From: Leptolyngbya sp. CCY15150
GTDB taxonomy: Bacteria > Cyanobacteriota > Cyanobacteriia > RECH01
DNA length: 45,377 bases
NCBI RefSeq assembly: GCF_016888135.1
Contig: NZ_JACSWB010000297.1
Location: 1-45,377 of the forward strand
Direction of reading: 5' to 3'
Below, one piece after another: positions 6,836 through 14,537 of the stretch (its first letter is position 1; each line of letters opens with the position of its first letter). The position numbers and the translations under genes are program-made. Below the pieces are notes generated by a model. It did no database searches. It worked only from the letters and a program-made list of their open reading frames with translations, and was not told the DNA's origin.

Positions 6836-9800
6836 ATGGTCGATTCCCTATTGCATACTGTCGTCACCGTGGCCCCAGACACCCCGCTCCTTGAGGTGCT
6901 GCGGTTAATGAGTTGCGTGCAGTCCGCACCGCAGTTTCTACCCGACTCCACTCCTCACTCTGATCTACCTTGGCGATCGCCCGACCCACGTCCCAACTGC
7001 GCCTTAGTCACCGATGCAGAGCGCCTGGTCGGCATCATTACCAGTAAAAATATCATTCAAGCCCTTGCGCCTGACCCAGCCTTTGCCGTGGTCTGTGCCC
7101 AGGATGTGATGACCACGCCGGTGATTAGCTTGTCAGAACTAGATCTGCGAAATCCAGAGGCGATCGCCCGCTATTTCCAACGCTACGCCATCCATCACCT
7201 GCCGGTCGTCAATGCGCAAGGACATCCCTTAGGACTGCTGACCTCCGAGCAGTTCTTGCAGTATCAACTCAACACCCAACTGCAAGATGAAATTACTCGG
7301 CACCACCAAACCGAAGAAGCGCTGCAGCAACGCATTCGCCTAGAAGAACTGGTGACAACGATTTCTGCCCAGTTTATTCCCCTCGAAGCCGCCCAAATTG
7401 ATGATGGCATCCGCCGGGCTCTGCAGGCGATCGCTGAATTTACCGGAGCCGATCGCGGCTATCTCTTTCGCGTCTCTGAAAACCAAAGCCAGATCTCGAA
7501 TACCCATGAATGGTGTGCCCCTACGAGTCTCTCTTTGCAGGCGAATTACCAACATCTACAGATTCAGGACTATGTCGATCGTCTAGACCAATTGAGACGC
7601 TTGCGTGGCTTTGCCATTGCCTCCCTGCCGCCCACGCCGCCCAGCGATCGCCTGCTCCATCGCCAACCGCAGATGAAGGCAGCTATCCAAGTACCTATTG
7701 TGCTAGAACAATCCCTTTTGGGGTTTGTGGGGCTGGATGCAGAGCGATCGCCCCGTCCTTGGGGGCAAGAGACGATTATGCTCTTGATCTTGGTGGGAGA
7801 GATTATTGCCAGCGCCCTCAAGCGGCAACAAACCGAAATCATCCTCAAACAAAGCATGGCCACCAATCGGGCCCTGCTAGGAGCCTTGCCCGACGCCATT
7901 TTACGCATCACCGGAGATGGCATTTTGGTGAACAAGAAGCCCGACGCCCATGGGGTGATTCCCGTGCCCGATGATGAATTTTTGGGCAAACATCTCACGG
8001 ATGTTTTTCCTCCCGAAATTGCCGAGACGACCTTGACCTATGTGCAACGGGCGCTAGAAACGAAGGCGATCCAGAGTTTTGAGTATCAGCTCAAGCTAGG
8101 CAATACGCTTTATGACTACGAAGCCCGTTTTGCCGTCAGCGATCGCCATGAAGTAATGGTGATTATTCGCGACATTAGCGATCGCAAACGTACCCAAGCT
8201 GAACTCCAGCGCGCTAAGGATCAACTGCGGGTGGTGCTCGATGCGGTGCCGGGTTTAATCTCTTGGATCCGCGATGATTTGGTCTACCAAGGCGTGAATA
8301 CGCGCATGGCGGCAGTCTTTGGGCGATCGCCGGAAGATTTTAGTGGGCAACCCATTGGTTTCCTGGGTGGACGGTTGGACTTTAACACCTTTGTGGAAGA
8401 ATTTTTCGCTAGTTCTAGCCACACCGCCACCCGTGAAACCTGTTTGGACATCAACGGCACTAACTATGAGTATCTGGTCGTTGCCCAAAAGTATGCCCAA
8501 GACCATGCCGCTGTCTTTGTGGGCATTGACATCACCGAGCGTAAACGGATGGAAAGCCAACTCTACGAATCCCAGCAGTTGCTGCAGTTGGTAGTAGACA
8601 ATATCCCTGAAGCGATTTTTTGGAAAGATCGCAACTCGGTCTATCTCGGCTGTAACTTGGCCTTTGCCCATGTGGTGGGGCTAGAGTCTCCTGCAGACCT
8701 AGGGGAGGGAAAAACCGACTTCGATCTATTTTCCTGGGCTGCCGATGCTGCTGAGTACTATCGCCAAGACGATCGCCGCGTCATGGAGTCTGACTGTCCC
8801 CAATACCATGTGATGGAGGCCCAGATCCAAGCCGATGGTCAGCAATATTGGATCGACAAGAACCTGATTCCGCTCCACGACAGCGATCGCCAAGTCGTGG
8901 GCATTCTCGGCACCTGTGAAGACATCACCGCCCGCCGTACAGCGGAGCAAAAGCTGCGCCAAAGTGAAGAGCAGTATCGCACTTTGGCTAAGAACTTTCC
9001 CAACGGAGCGGTGCTGCTGTTTGATCCCCATCTGCGCTACACCATCGCCGATGGCACCGGGCTGGAGTTGATGAATCTCTCCAAAGCCAGCATTGAGGGA
9101 AAAACCCTTTGGGACGTGTTCCCAACAGCCATTGCTGAACAGTTGGAACCGCACTACCGCCGAGCCCTGGCAGGTGAATCCAGCAGTCTCGAAATATCTC
9201 TCCGCGATCGCATCTATCTCGTCCAGGTTACGCCCCTCAAGGACAGCCAAGGCGACTGCTTTGCAGGCATGGTCACCACCCAAGACATCACCAAGTACAA
9301 GCGCGTTGAGCAGGAAATTCGCAATGCCTTGGAAAAAGAGAAACAGCTCAATGAATTAAAATCTCGCTTCATCAGCATGGCGTCCCACGAATTTCGTACC
9401 CCCCTGGCTACGATCCTGGGTTCATCGGAAATTTTGCGCCACTTTGGCAACAAATGCTCTGAAGAGAAGCGCTTGAAGCATTATGAGCGCATTCAAACCG
9501 GGGTGGAGCAGATGACCCGCCTGCTGGATGATGTGCTGCTGATTGGGCGTGCCGAAGCCGGTCGTGTGCCCTTCCAGCCCACTCCCATTGACCTGGTCCC
9601 CTTCTGTGAAAATCTCAGTGAAGAGCTGCAAATTAGCACGGGCTATAAGCGTAATGTGGTGATTCAAACCCAGTTTTTACCGGACGCGATCGCGTCCCTA
9701 GTGATTGAAGCCGATGAGCAGCTTTTACGGCAGGTGCTCACCAATCTCCTATCCAATGCAATTAAGTATTCTCATCCTGGCGGAGTGGTCGATTTTTCGA

Positions 9801-10066
9801 TCATGCTAGATGTACGGTCTGTTGTGTTTTCCATTGCCGACCAAGGTATTGGTATTCCCGATGCCGACCAAGCTCGACTATTTGAACAATTCCATCGCGC
9901 GGGCAATGTGGGCACCACGCAGGGAACAGGGCTAGGGCTCTCGATTGTGAAAAAATCTGTGGAGCTGCATGGCGGCACCATCACCCTAGTCAGCCATGTC
10001 AACCAAGGGACAACCTGTACCGTCACCCTGCCCCTCACCCAACCATCGCCCGTCGATCGATCCTGA
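6836..10066 (+). CDS. CBS-GAF-PAS4 sensor histidine kinase
   Basis: About 1076 residues with no transmembrane segment, so a soluble kinase. Order of domains: a CBS pair (about 1-155; a typical 'DVMTTPVISL' second-CBS entry), a coiled linker, GAF (about 175-340), four PAS domains (about 350-455, 465-580, 585-700 and 710-825), HisKA with SMASHEFRTPLATIL (phospho-acceptor His851), and HATPase_c with an N-box NLLSNAIKY, DQGIGIP and GTGLGLSIV. All catalytic motifs look intact. CBS domains normally bind adenine nucleotides, so energy status may be one input; this is inference. The ATG at 6836 is chosen over a GTG at 6803 because it begins just before the CBS fold. A response-regulator gene follows 82 nt downstream and is the likely partner. 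Confidence 0.88.
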   Translation: MVDSLLHTVVTVAPDTPLLEVLRLMSCVQSAPQFLPDSTPHSDLPWRSPDPRPNCALVTDAERLVGIITSKNIIQALAPDPAFAVVCAQDVMTTPVISLSELDLRNPEAIARYFQRYAIHHLPVVNAQGHPLGLLTSEQFLQYQLNTQLQDEITRHHQTEEALQQRIRLEELVTTISAQFIPLEAAQIDDGIRRALQAIAEFTGADRGYLFRVSENQSQISNTHEWCAPTSLSLQANYQHLQIQDYVDRLDQLRRLRGFAIASLPPTPPSDRLLHRQPQMKAAIQVPIVLEQSLLGFVGLDAERSPRPWGQETIMLLILVGEIIASALKRQQTEIILKQSMATNRALLGALPDAILRITGDGILVNKKPDAHGVIPVPDDEFLGKHLTDVFPPEIAETTLTYVQRALETKAIQSFEYQLKLGNTLYDYEARFAVSDRHEVMVIIRDISDRKRTQAELQRAKDQLRVVLDAVPGLISWIRDDLVYQGVNTRMAAVFGRSPEDFSGQPIGFLGGRLDFNTFVEEFFASSSHTATRETCLDINGTNYEYLVVAQKYAQDHAAVFVGIDITERKRMESQLYESQQLLQLVVDNIPEAIFWKDRNSVYLGCNLAFAHVVGLESPADLGEGKTDFDLFSWAADAAEYYRQDDRRVMESDCPQYHVMEAQIQADGQQYWIDKNLIPLHDSDRQVVGILGTCEDITARRTAEQKLRQSEEQYRTLAKNFPNGAVLLFDPHLRYTIADGTGLELMNLSKASIEGKTLWDVFPTAIAEQLEPHYRRALAGESSSLEISLRDRIYLVQVTPLKDSQGDCFAGMVTTQDITKYKRVEQEIRNALEKEKQLNELKSRFISMASHEFRTPLATILGSSEILRHFGNKCSEEKRLKHYERIQTGVEQMTRLLDDVLLIGRAEAGRVPFQPTPIDLVPFCENLSEELQISTGYKRNVVIQTQFLPDAIASLVIEADEQLLRQVLTNLLSNAIKYSHPGGVVDFSIMLDVRSVVFSIADQGIGIPDADQARLFEQFHRAGNVGTTQGTGLGLSIVKKSVELHGGTITLVSHVNQGTTCTVTLPLTQPSPVDRS

Positions 10067-10148
10067 GGCGGCTCCCCCCAAAGGGAAACACTGCCTCTGT
10101 TCCAATGCCACCCTACTGTATGACACCACTCCTCTGGAGTATTAACGC

Positions 10149-10844
10149 ATGACGACTATTCTTGTCATTGAAGACCAGCAACCCATCCGTGAAAACATTG
10201 CCGCTATTTTAGAAACCGAAGGCTACAACGTCATCGGAGCCAAAGATGGTAGCTTTGGGCTTCGCCTAGTACGCGAAAAGCAGCCCGACCTAATCGTTTG
10301 CGACATTATGATGCCGGGAATTGATGGCTACGGTGTTTTAAACGCCCTGCGCCACAATCCCATGACAGCGGCGATTCCCTTCATTTTTCTCTCCGCCCGA
10401 ACCGATAAGCTAGACCAGCGCCAGGGCATGAACCTAGGAGCTGATGACTATCTCACCAAGCCCTTCACGCGCCATGAATTGCTGGATAGCATCCGAGCCC
10501 GGCTGCAAAAACACACCATGATCATGAAGCGCAGCCAGTCGGCCCAGCGCCAAACCTCCTACCTAGAAGAAAAACTAACGGCTCTGGAAGAACATTCCAT
10601 TGAAAGCGATCGCCTCCTAGAGCAATTCTCCGACGAGTTCAGCGGCTTAATTTCCAATATCAACCTCGTGGTGCAACTGCTAAGCGATCGCACCGCCAAT
10701 GACGTGCTGGATCGCTACCTCAAGGTGCTCAAAGAAGAATGCCATCGCGGGGTAGAGCTGCTCAACCAGCATCGCGTTCTGCCCAAGCTGGTGGACGATA
10801 AAACAGCCAAGCTCCTCGATCGCTTCAACGAACTCATGGGCTAA
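10149..10844 (+). CDS. Response regulator, REC plus helical output region
   Basis: 231 residues. The receiver domain (1-120) has the acidic pair in VIEDQ, phospho-acceptor Asp52 (VCDIMMP) and Lys104 (LTKPF), so it should be phosphorylatable. The remainder (about 125-231) is predicted helical and charged, with no DNA-binding or enzymatic motif. It may dimerise or bind a partner. It lies 82 nt after the multi-sensor kinase on the same strand, which makes the pair a likely two-component system. TGGAG lies 9 nt before the ATG. Output is unknown. Confidence 0.85.
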   Translation: MTTILVIEDQQPIRENIAAILETEGYNVIGAKDGSFGLRLVREKQPDLIVCDIMMPGIDGYGVLNALRHNPMTAAIPFIFLSARTDKLDQRQGMNLGADDYLTKPFTRHELLDSIRARLQKHTMIMKRSQSAQRQTSYLEEKLTALEEHSIESDRLLEQFSDEFSGLISNINLVVQLLSDRTANDVLDRYLKVLKEECHRGVELLNQHRVLPKLVDDKTAKLLDRFNELMG

Positions 10845-10922
10845 CTCCCCCATAGGTTCGATGACAGTACGGCTCCAGCAGTCTCTTGTGGGCGGCGAGC
10901 CCGAACGGTCATACCTCTTCGT

Positions 10923-10954
10923 AGGGTCTGCCGTTAGGCGAAGCCGTAACGCCC
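10923..10954. repeat. Degenerate dispersed palindromic repeat
   Basis: The core GTTAGGCGAAGCCGTAAC, flanked by AGGG and CCCT, resembles the abundant cyanobacterial repeat built on 'GCGTTACGGCTTCGCCTAACGC'. Only this copy is seen in the window. Confidence 0.5.
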
Positions 10955-11267
10955 TGTTCCATGGCTCAGGTAAGGCCCTAGCCTTCCAGCTTGAGCCCAT
11001 CAACGTCCAAAGCGGCATCATCGTTGTCAAACTCCCATCCCGTAGCAAAAATTTGTGCCATCTCCGCCATTTTGGGGATAAATTTTACAAACGTTAGTGT
11101 TAGATTGAATGCAGAACGTATTACGGAAGGTTGAGAAGCGTTGAAACGTTTTGCCTTACTTGAGTACCCTTGGAGACCCCTGTGGTACTTAGAGCTGAAA
11201 TTGAAGCGTAGACGGCGGTGTGATCCAGCACTGTCCTGGACGGATCGGTGTGAAGGGCCTAGTATGG

Positions 11268-11370
11268 TCTGACCGGCTTGAGAACCCCTGAGATGTGAGT
11301 CAGCGATCAGTCGTGAGCGATCGCCTGGCTACCCGGATCTCAGACGCCGCAATGGGTTCAGCCGGTCAGA
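11268..11370 (+). ncRNA. Extended hairpin, candidate structured RNA
   Basis: Three nested complementary blocks make one long hairpin: a perfect 10-bp outer stem (TCTGACCGGC at 11268-11277 with 11361-11370), GAACCC with GGGTTC, and CTGAGAT (11289-11295) with ATCTCAG (11337-11343). Smaller internal complementarity around the HIP1 site lies at the tip. It sits about 400 bases before speY. It could be part of the leader or an independent small RNA. I cannot match it to a named family. Confidence 0.4.
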
Positions 11371-11528
11371 TAAGTCTTGGTAATCATTGAATAGTGCTGG
11401 GATAGGGAAGCAGATCGATGGGATCTCTGGGGTTCATGCTGTCTGAAATAGACAAGCTAGACCCAACTTTGGATTGGGCTACAACGCTCGTTCACAACGA
11501 GTCCCAACCCTGAGGGTGACCTTGATCG

Positions 11529-11548
11529 ATAGACCTCAATAGACCTCA
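11529..11548. repeat. 10-bp tandem repeat
   Basis: ATAGACCTCA occurs twice head to tail, exact, within the speY upstream region. Confidence 0.7.
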
Positions 11549-11616
11549 GAATAATCGTTGACCTAAGGTGACGAGCAGCTACGCACTGCCTGCCTTGGTA
11601 GACAACCATGGTCATG

Positions 11617-11650
11617 ATTCGAGTTTGACCAGTATTCGAGTTTGACCAGT
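11617..11650. repeat. Exact 17-bp tandem duplication
   Basis: ATTCGAGTTTGACCAGT is present twice in a row with no mismatch, about 115 bases before the speY start. The TTTGACC inside each copy is -35-like, so the duplication might multiply a promoter element. Confidence 0.85.
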
Positions 11651-11766
11651 CTGAGACAGTCTGGGGGCGATCGCTCCTGGGTCACTGGCCATGGCTGTTT
11701 CCCTTCCCAATGCCAATGCTCACCCCTTCGTCCACCTCAATATCTACTTTGCTTAGGAGGAGTCTC

Positions 11767-12951
11767 ATGTCTCAACTACTGAGTCATAAAATTGCACCCG
11801 TGCCCATGCCCGCTAGCATCAACGTAGTGGATCTCGTGGATGGGTATTTCACCGCCTACAATTCAGCGCGGCTGCGGGAAACCTGCCATCTGTTAAGTCG
11901 TGAGGTTCTGCAAGAGGGCGTGACCGTTGGGCTCAGCCTTTCCGGTGCCATGACCCCAGCGGGCTTTGGCGTATCGGTACTGGCACCCTTGATGCAGCAC
12001 GGTTTTATAGACTACATCATCAGCACCGGGGCCAATCTGTACCATGACATGCACTACGGGCTAGGGCTGAGCCTCTATGCCAGCAATCCCTTTGTAGACG
12101 ATATCAAGCTGCGGCAAGAGGGACGCATTCGCATCTACGACATCGTGTTTGACTACGATGTGTTGCTGGAAACCGACGCCTTCATTCGCGAAATTCTGCG
12201 ATCGGCTCCCTTCCAAAAACGGATGGGTACCGCTGAGTTCCATCATCTGCTGGGCCGCTATGTCCACGAAATTGAAACCCAGCTTGGCGTCACCCACCGC
12301 TCGCTCCTTTCGACCGCCTACGAATGTGGCGTGCCTGTCTACACCTCATCCCCTGGTGATAGCTCCATCGGCATGAACGTGGCAGCGATCGCCTTGGAAG
12401 GATCCCAGTTGATGATTGATCCCTCGATTGACGTCAACGAAACCGCCGCCATCGTCTACGGGGCGCGCCAGTCTGGCATTCCCGGCGTAGAAGGCAAAAG
12501 CGCTGCCCTGATCCTCGGCGGCGGCAGTCCTAAGAACTTCCTGCTGCAAACCCAGCCCCAGCTCCATGAGGTTCTGGGTCTTGAAGAACGGGGTCACGAT
12601 TTCTTCGTGCAAATTACCGACGCCCGACCGGATACCGGCGGTCTATCAGGAGCCACCCCTAACGAAGCGGTGAGCTGGGGCAAGGTCGATCCCAATGAAC
12701 TGCCTAGCACCATCGTCTGCTACACCGACAGCACCATTGCCCTGCCGATCATTGCCTCCTACGTGATCAACCAATGCCCAGGGCGATCGCTGAAGCGGCT
12801 CTACGATCGCCGAGGTGAGTTGATGGATAACCTAAAGCGCGACTATGAAGCCGCCAAGGCAAATCCCCAGAAAGCGGCTAACCCCTCTGATCTCGTCGGT
12901 GCCACCAGCGCCCCGGCCACCTATCCCTGCGGTACACCCATCCGCCGATAG
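11767..12951 (+). CDS. speY: Deoxyhypusine-synthase-like protein (homospermidine synthase type)
   Basis: 394 residues from the ATG at 11767, which has AGGAGG 8-13 nt upstream; an upstream in-frame ATG at 11710 lacks such a site. The protein is collinear with deoxyhypusine synthase. It has NAD-binding segments ([23 protein letters not shown]), the GGGSPKNF motif with Lys256 at the position that forms the enzyme-imine intermediate, and a C-terminal [16 protein letters not shown] block. Bacteria lack eIF5A, and in Anabaena the homologue is required for homospermidine synthesis, as I recall. It should therefore move an aminobutyl group from spermidine onto putrescine in the cytosol. The gene is monocistronic, with a long structured upstream region and a hairpin right after the stop. 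Confidence 0.88.
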   Translation: MSQLLSHKIAPVPMPASINVVDLVDGYFTAYNSARLRETCHLLSREVLQEGVTVGLSLSGAMTPAGFGVSVLAPLMQHGFIDYIISTGANLYHDMHYGLGLSLYASNPFVDDIKLRQEGRIRIYDIVFDYDVLLETDAFIREILRSAPFQKRMGTAEFHHLLGRYVHEIETQLGVTHRSLLSTAYECGVPVYTSSPGDSSIGMNVAAIALEGSQLMIDPSIDVNETAAIVYGARQSGIPGVEGKSAALILGGGSPKNFLLQTQPQLHEVLGLEERGHDFFVQITDARPDTGGLSGATPNEAVSWGKVDPNELPSTIVCYTDSTIALPIIASYVINQCPGRSLKRLYDRRGELMDNLKRDYEAAKANPQKAANPSDLVGATSAPATYPCGTPIRR

Positions 12952-12963
12952 ACTCTCACCGCT

Positions 12964-12995
12964 TGACCTTCGGCGGCAGCGATCGCCGAAGGTCA
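12964..12995 (+). terminator. Perfect 12-bp hairpin after speY
   Basis: TGACCTTCGGCG pairs perfectly with CGCCGAAGGTCA across an 8-nt loop containing part of a HIP1 site. It starts 13 nt after the speY stop. No U-run follows, so termination efficiency is uncertain. Confidence 0.55.
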
Positions 12996-13067
12996 GCCCC
13001 TGGCTCTAGGCAAAACCTTGTGTCTAGACAACTTTGATGTTAACCATCCAAATCTGTCCAATCGGCC

Positions 13068-13097
13068 AAAAAAATTAGCCAGAGATTACCCCTGGCT
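13068..13097 (-). terminator. Rho-independent terminator for the DUF2605-DUF2973 operon
   Basis: Read on the minus strand, AGCCAG, a 9-nt loop and CTGGCT are followed by AA and seven T residues. It lies about 330 nt past the DUF2973 stop, which implies a long 3' untranslated tail. Confidence 0.65.
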
Positions 13098-13276
13098 AGT
13101 CCTCACAACTGGATCATGTGTTTGATGACTTGACGCATCTATGGTGTAGATAGTTCCAACCCATGATCTAGGAGGTGGATCTCAATAAACCTTGTTGTCG
13201 CCTGCTGTTAGGCATAGCCACAACGCACCGTCTTGCAGGGCTTTGTGACGTTGCGCTGCATCCCAAAAATCAACAG

Positions 13277-13306
13277 GGCTGGCTGCTTAAGATGTGCCAG
13301 CCAGCC
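13277..13306. other. 9-bp perfect hairpin
   Basis: GGCTGGCTG pairs with CAGCCAGCC across a 12-nt loop. On the minus strand it falls within the 3' tail of the DUF2973 transcript. No U-run follows on either strand. Confidence 0.5.
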
Positions 13307-13423
13307 AGACATGACAAACCACCAGACCTCAGGAGCCACAAGCTACAACTCTCCTGAAGTTTGGGGTCTAAAATTCTAAGGCAGCGCTAGAGCAGCTCTT
13401 CCGTCTTTGGCGAAAACCCCAAC

Positions 13424-13735
13424 CTAAAGCGTTTCGTCCTGGGTCTCGTCTGTGTTGGGAGATGATTGATAGAGGGCGTCTAGACGCTTGCGCGCATCAT
13501 CAACCGTAATCGATCGCATCACCAAATAGGGCTCCTTAACCACAGCCCCCGTCTCATCCAGCAGTTCAGGATGGGATGACATCCGGGACGAGCCCATCGA
13601 ATTGCCATACCCCGACCGATTGTTGCTGGGCTCTTGACGGACTTCCGCCCCTAGGGTCATTAAATTTCGAATCAAATTGCCGACGGCCAAGAACGCCAAC
13701 ACTGCAAACGCAACAATATAGAGCAGATGTAACAT
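13424..13735 (-). CDS. DUF2973 family protein
   Basis: 103 residues. One N-terminal transmembrane helix (about 3-27, starting MLHLLYIVAFAVLAFLAVGN) is followed by a hydrophilic tail with a Ser/Asn-rich linker and the conserved HPELLDETGAV...EPYLVMRSI block. It matches what I know of the cyanobacterial DUF2973 family, whose function is unknown. The ATG follows TTAGGAGAAAGAA, a good ribosome-binding site. It is the second gene after the DUF2605 gene, 104 nt away on the same strand, and the pairing recurs in cyanobacteria. Confidence 0.8.
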   Translation of the reverse strand: MLHLLYIVAFAVLAFLAVGNLIRNLMTLGAEVRQEPSNNRSGYGNSMGSSRMSSHPELLDETGAVVKEPYLVMRSITVDDARKRLDALYQSSPNTDETQDETL

Positions 13736-13839
13736 TTCTTTCTCCTAAGAGCAAACCAAACCAAATCGCGAATTGACTCAGAAGGGGCGATCGCCGCTGG
13801 ACTCAAACCTTGGAAACGAAGCATTATCAGCCTGGCTGG

Positions 13840-14163
13840 CTATTCACCCTGGACGCGCGCCATTCGACTACGTCGGCTGACCTGCCAGCATTCAGCTACT
13901 AACCGATGCCAGGGCATCAAAATTGAGGTTTCAATCCCCACCTGACCATCGGTGGCACGCAGCAACATTTGAGCCGTGCTCACTTCTTGCTGGGCCGTCG
14001 TCACCCGCGCGAGTAGATCAGACTGCTCTTCGGGGGCCAAGAAGTCGAGCTCTTGGGCTTCAAGCAGCGATCGCGATCGCCCAAACCAATATTGAAAGTC
14101 GTCTAAAAGCGGCTCCAGTAATGCCTTCAATAATTCGGGCTCCGGTGCATTCGAACTAAACAT
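13840..14163 (-). CDS. DUF2605 family protein
   Basis: 107 residues, soluble, acidic and predicted helical. The segments PEPELLKALLEPLLDDFQYW, QQEVSTAQMLLRATDGQVGI and LMPWHRLVAECW are those of the cyanobacterial DUF2605 family. Function is unknown. It is the first gene of the leftward pair with DUF2973 and has a plausible promoter 38-66 bases upstream. No Shine-Dalgarno is visible before the ATG, so the transcript may have an A/T-rich, weakly structured leader. Confidence 0.8.
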   Translation of the reverse strand: MFSSNAPEPELLKALLEPLLDDFQYWFGRSRSLLEAQELDFLAPEEQSDLLARVTTAQQEVSTAQMLLRATDGQVGIETSILMPWHRLVAECWQVSRRSRMARVQGE

Positions 14164-14200
14164 GTGTTTATTTAATCTAGATTATTAGGCTACTACATTA

Positions 14201-14229
14201 ATCTTAATAGAATTTACGTTTCGTAACAA
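14201..14229 (-). promoter_or_regulatory. Candidate sigma-70 promoter of the DUF2605 operon
   Basis: On the minus strand, TTGTTA (14224-14229) and TAAGAT (14201-14206) are separated by 17 bases. Both match vegetative -35/-10 hexamers at four to five of six positions. The predicted transcript start is about 30 nt before the ATG. Confidence 0.5.
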
Positions 14230-14391
14230 TTTTTGATATTTTTCCAGGACACTCTTCCATTGTACCAGTCCAGTTTAGAGCCGTCGTCAGGAGGCGATCG
14301 CTCCTCAAAGCCTGACGTCATCTAGTCTGTAGACCAAAATTAGCCGGGGACGACAGGGACTTTCGCAAATCTAGCTGAATTCTCCCTGAAT

Positions 14392-14432
14392 GAGAGTCTC
14401 CGAATCCCGCCGACTCTCGATAAGATAGAGAG
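14392..14432 (+). promoter_or_regulatory. Competing hairpins in the thrS leader
   Basis: GAGAGTC (14392-14398) pairs perfectly with GACTCTC (14412-14418). The same CTCTC can instead pair with GAGAG at 14428-14432. The two structures exclude each other, a layout seen in leader-controlled genes. No terminator U-run is attached, and part of this may be promoter rather than RNA. Confidence 0.3.
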
Positions 14433-14504
14433 CAATCCTAGGGTGATCCATGGAGCGATCGCATGAGATTTTTCTCCTTGCCCTAGTAGCCCGCATTTTG
14501 TTTC

Positions 14505-14537
14505 GTGACCGATTAGTGACTGATTAGTGACCGATGC
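14505..14537 (+). repeat. 11-bp tandem repeat, three copies, overlapping the thrS start
   Basis: GTGACCGATTA, GTGACTGATTA and GTGACCGATGC lie head to tail. The last copy contains the thrS ATG. The array occupies the ribosome-binding position, and no Shine-Dalgarno is visible. Confidence 0.75.

Larger units (their letters stand above)
10845..11766 (+). other. Long structured spacer / leader upstream of speY
   Basis: These 922 bases lack a convincing gene. They contain a degenerate copy of a dispersed cyanobacterial palindrome (10923-10954), an extended hairpin (11268-11370), a short hairpin (CTCGTT/AACGAG near 11480-11500), a 10-bp tandem repeat (11529-11548) and an exact 17-bp tandem duplication (11617-11650). 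The amount of complementarity suggests a structured RNA, either a long 5' leader or a separate small RNA. Confidence 0.5.
12996..13423. other. Convergent spacer with two hairpins
   Basis: The region between speY and the leftward DUF2973 gene holds a minus-strand terminator (13068-13097), a 9-bp perfect hairpin (13277-13306) and an AGGAGG sequence at 13169 with no credible reading frame behind it. No gene is supported. Confidence 0.5.
14164..14533. other. Divergent regulatory region between DUF2605 and thrS
   Basis: 370 bases with no gene. The left half is AT-rich and carries the DUF2605 promoter. The right half holds the thrS leader, with two mutually exclusive hairpins and an 11-bp triple repeat. 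Confidence 0.6.

Noticed and set aside
10861-11097. Open frame of 78 codons after the response regulator
   Set aside because: It contains a dispersed palindromic repeat and lacks a ribosome-binding site; the amino-acid pattern looks like translated spacer.
11460-11515. Stem with TTGGG/CCCAA and an inner CTCGTT hairpin that suggested a tRNA
   Set aside because: No cloverleaf, no T-arm GTTC-A consensus in place, and no anticodon arm could be laid out.
13175-13357. Open frame of 60 codons with AGGAGG nearby
   Set aside because: The GTG overlaps the Shine-Dalgarno itself, the peptide has no protein-like pattern, and the region carries hairpins on the opposite transcript.
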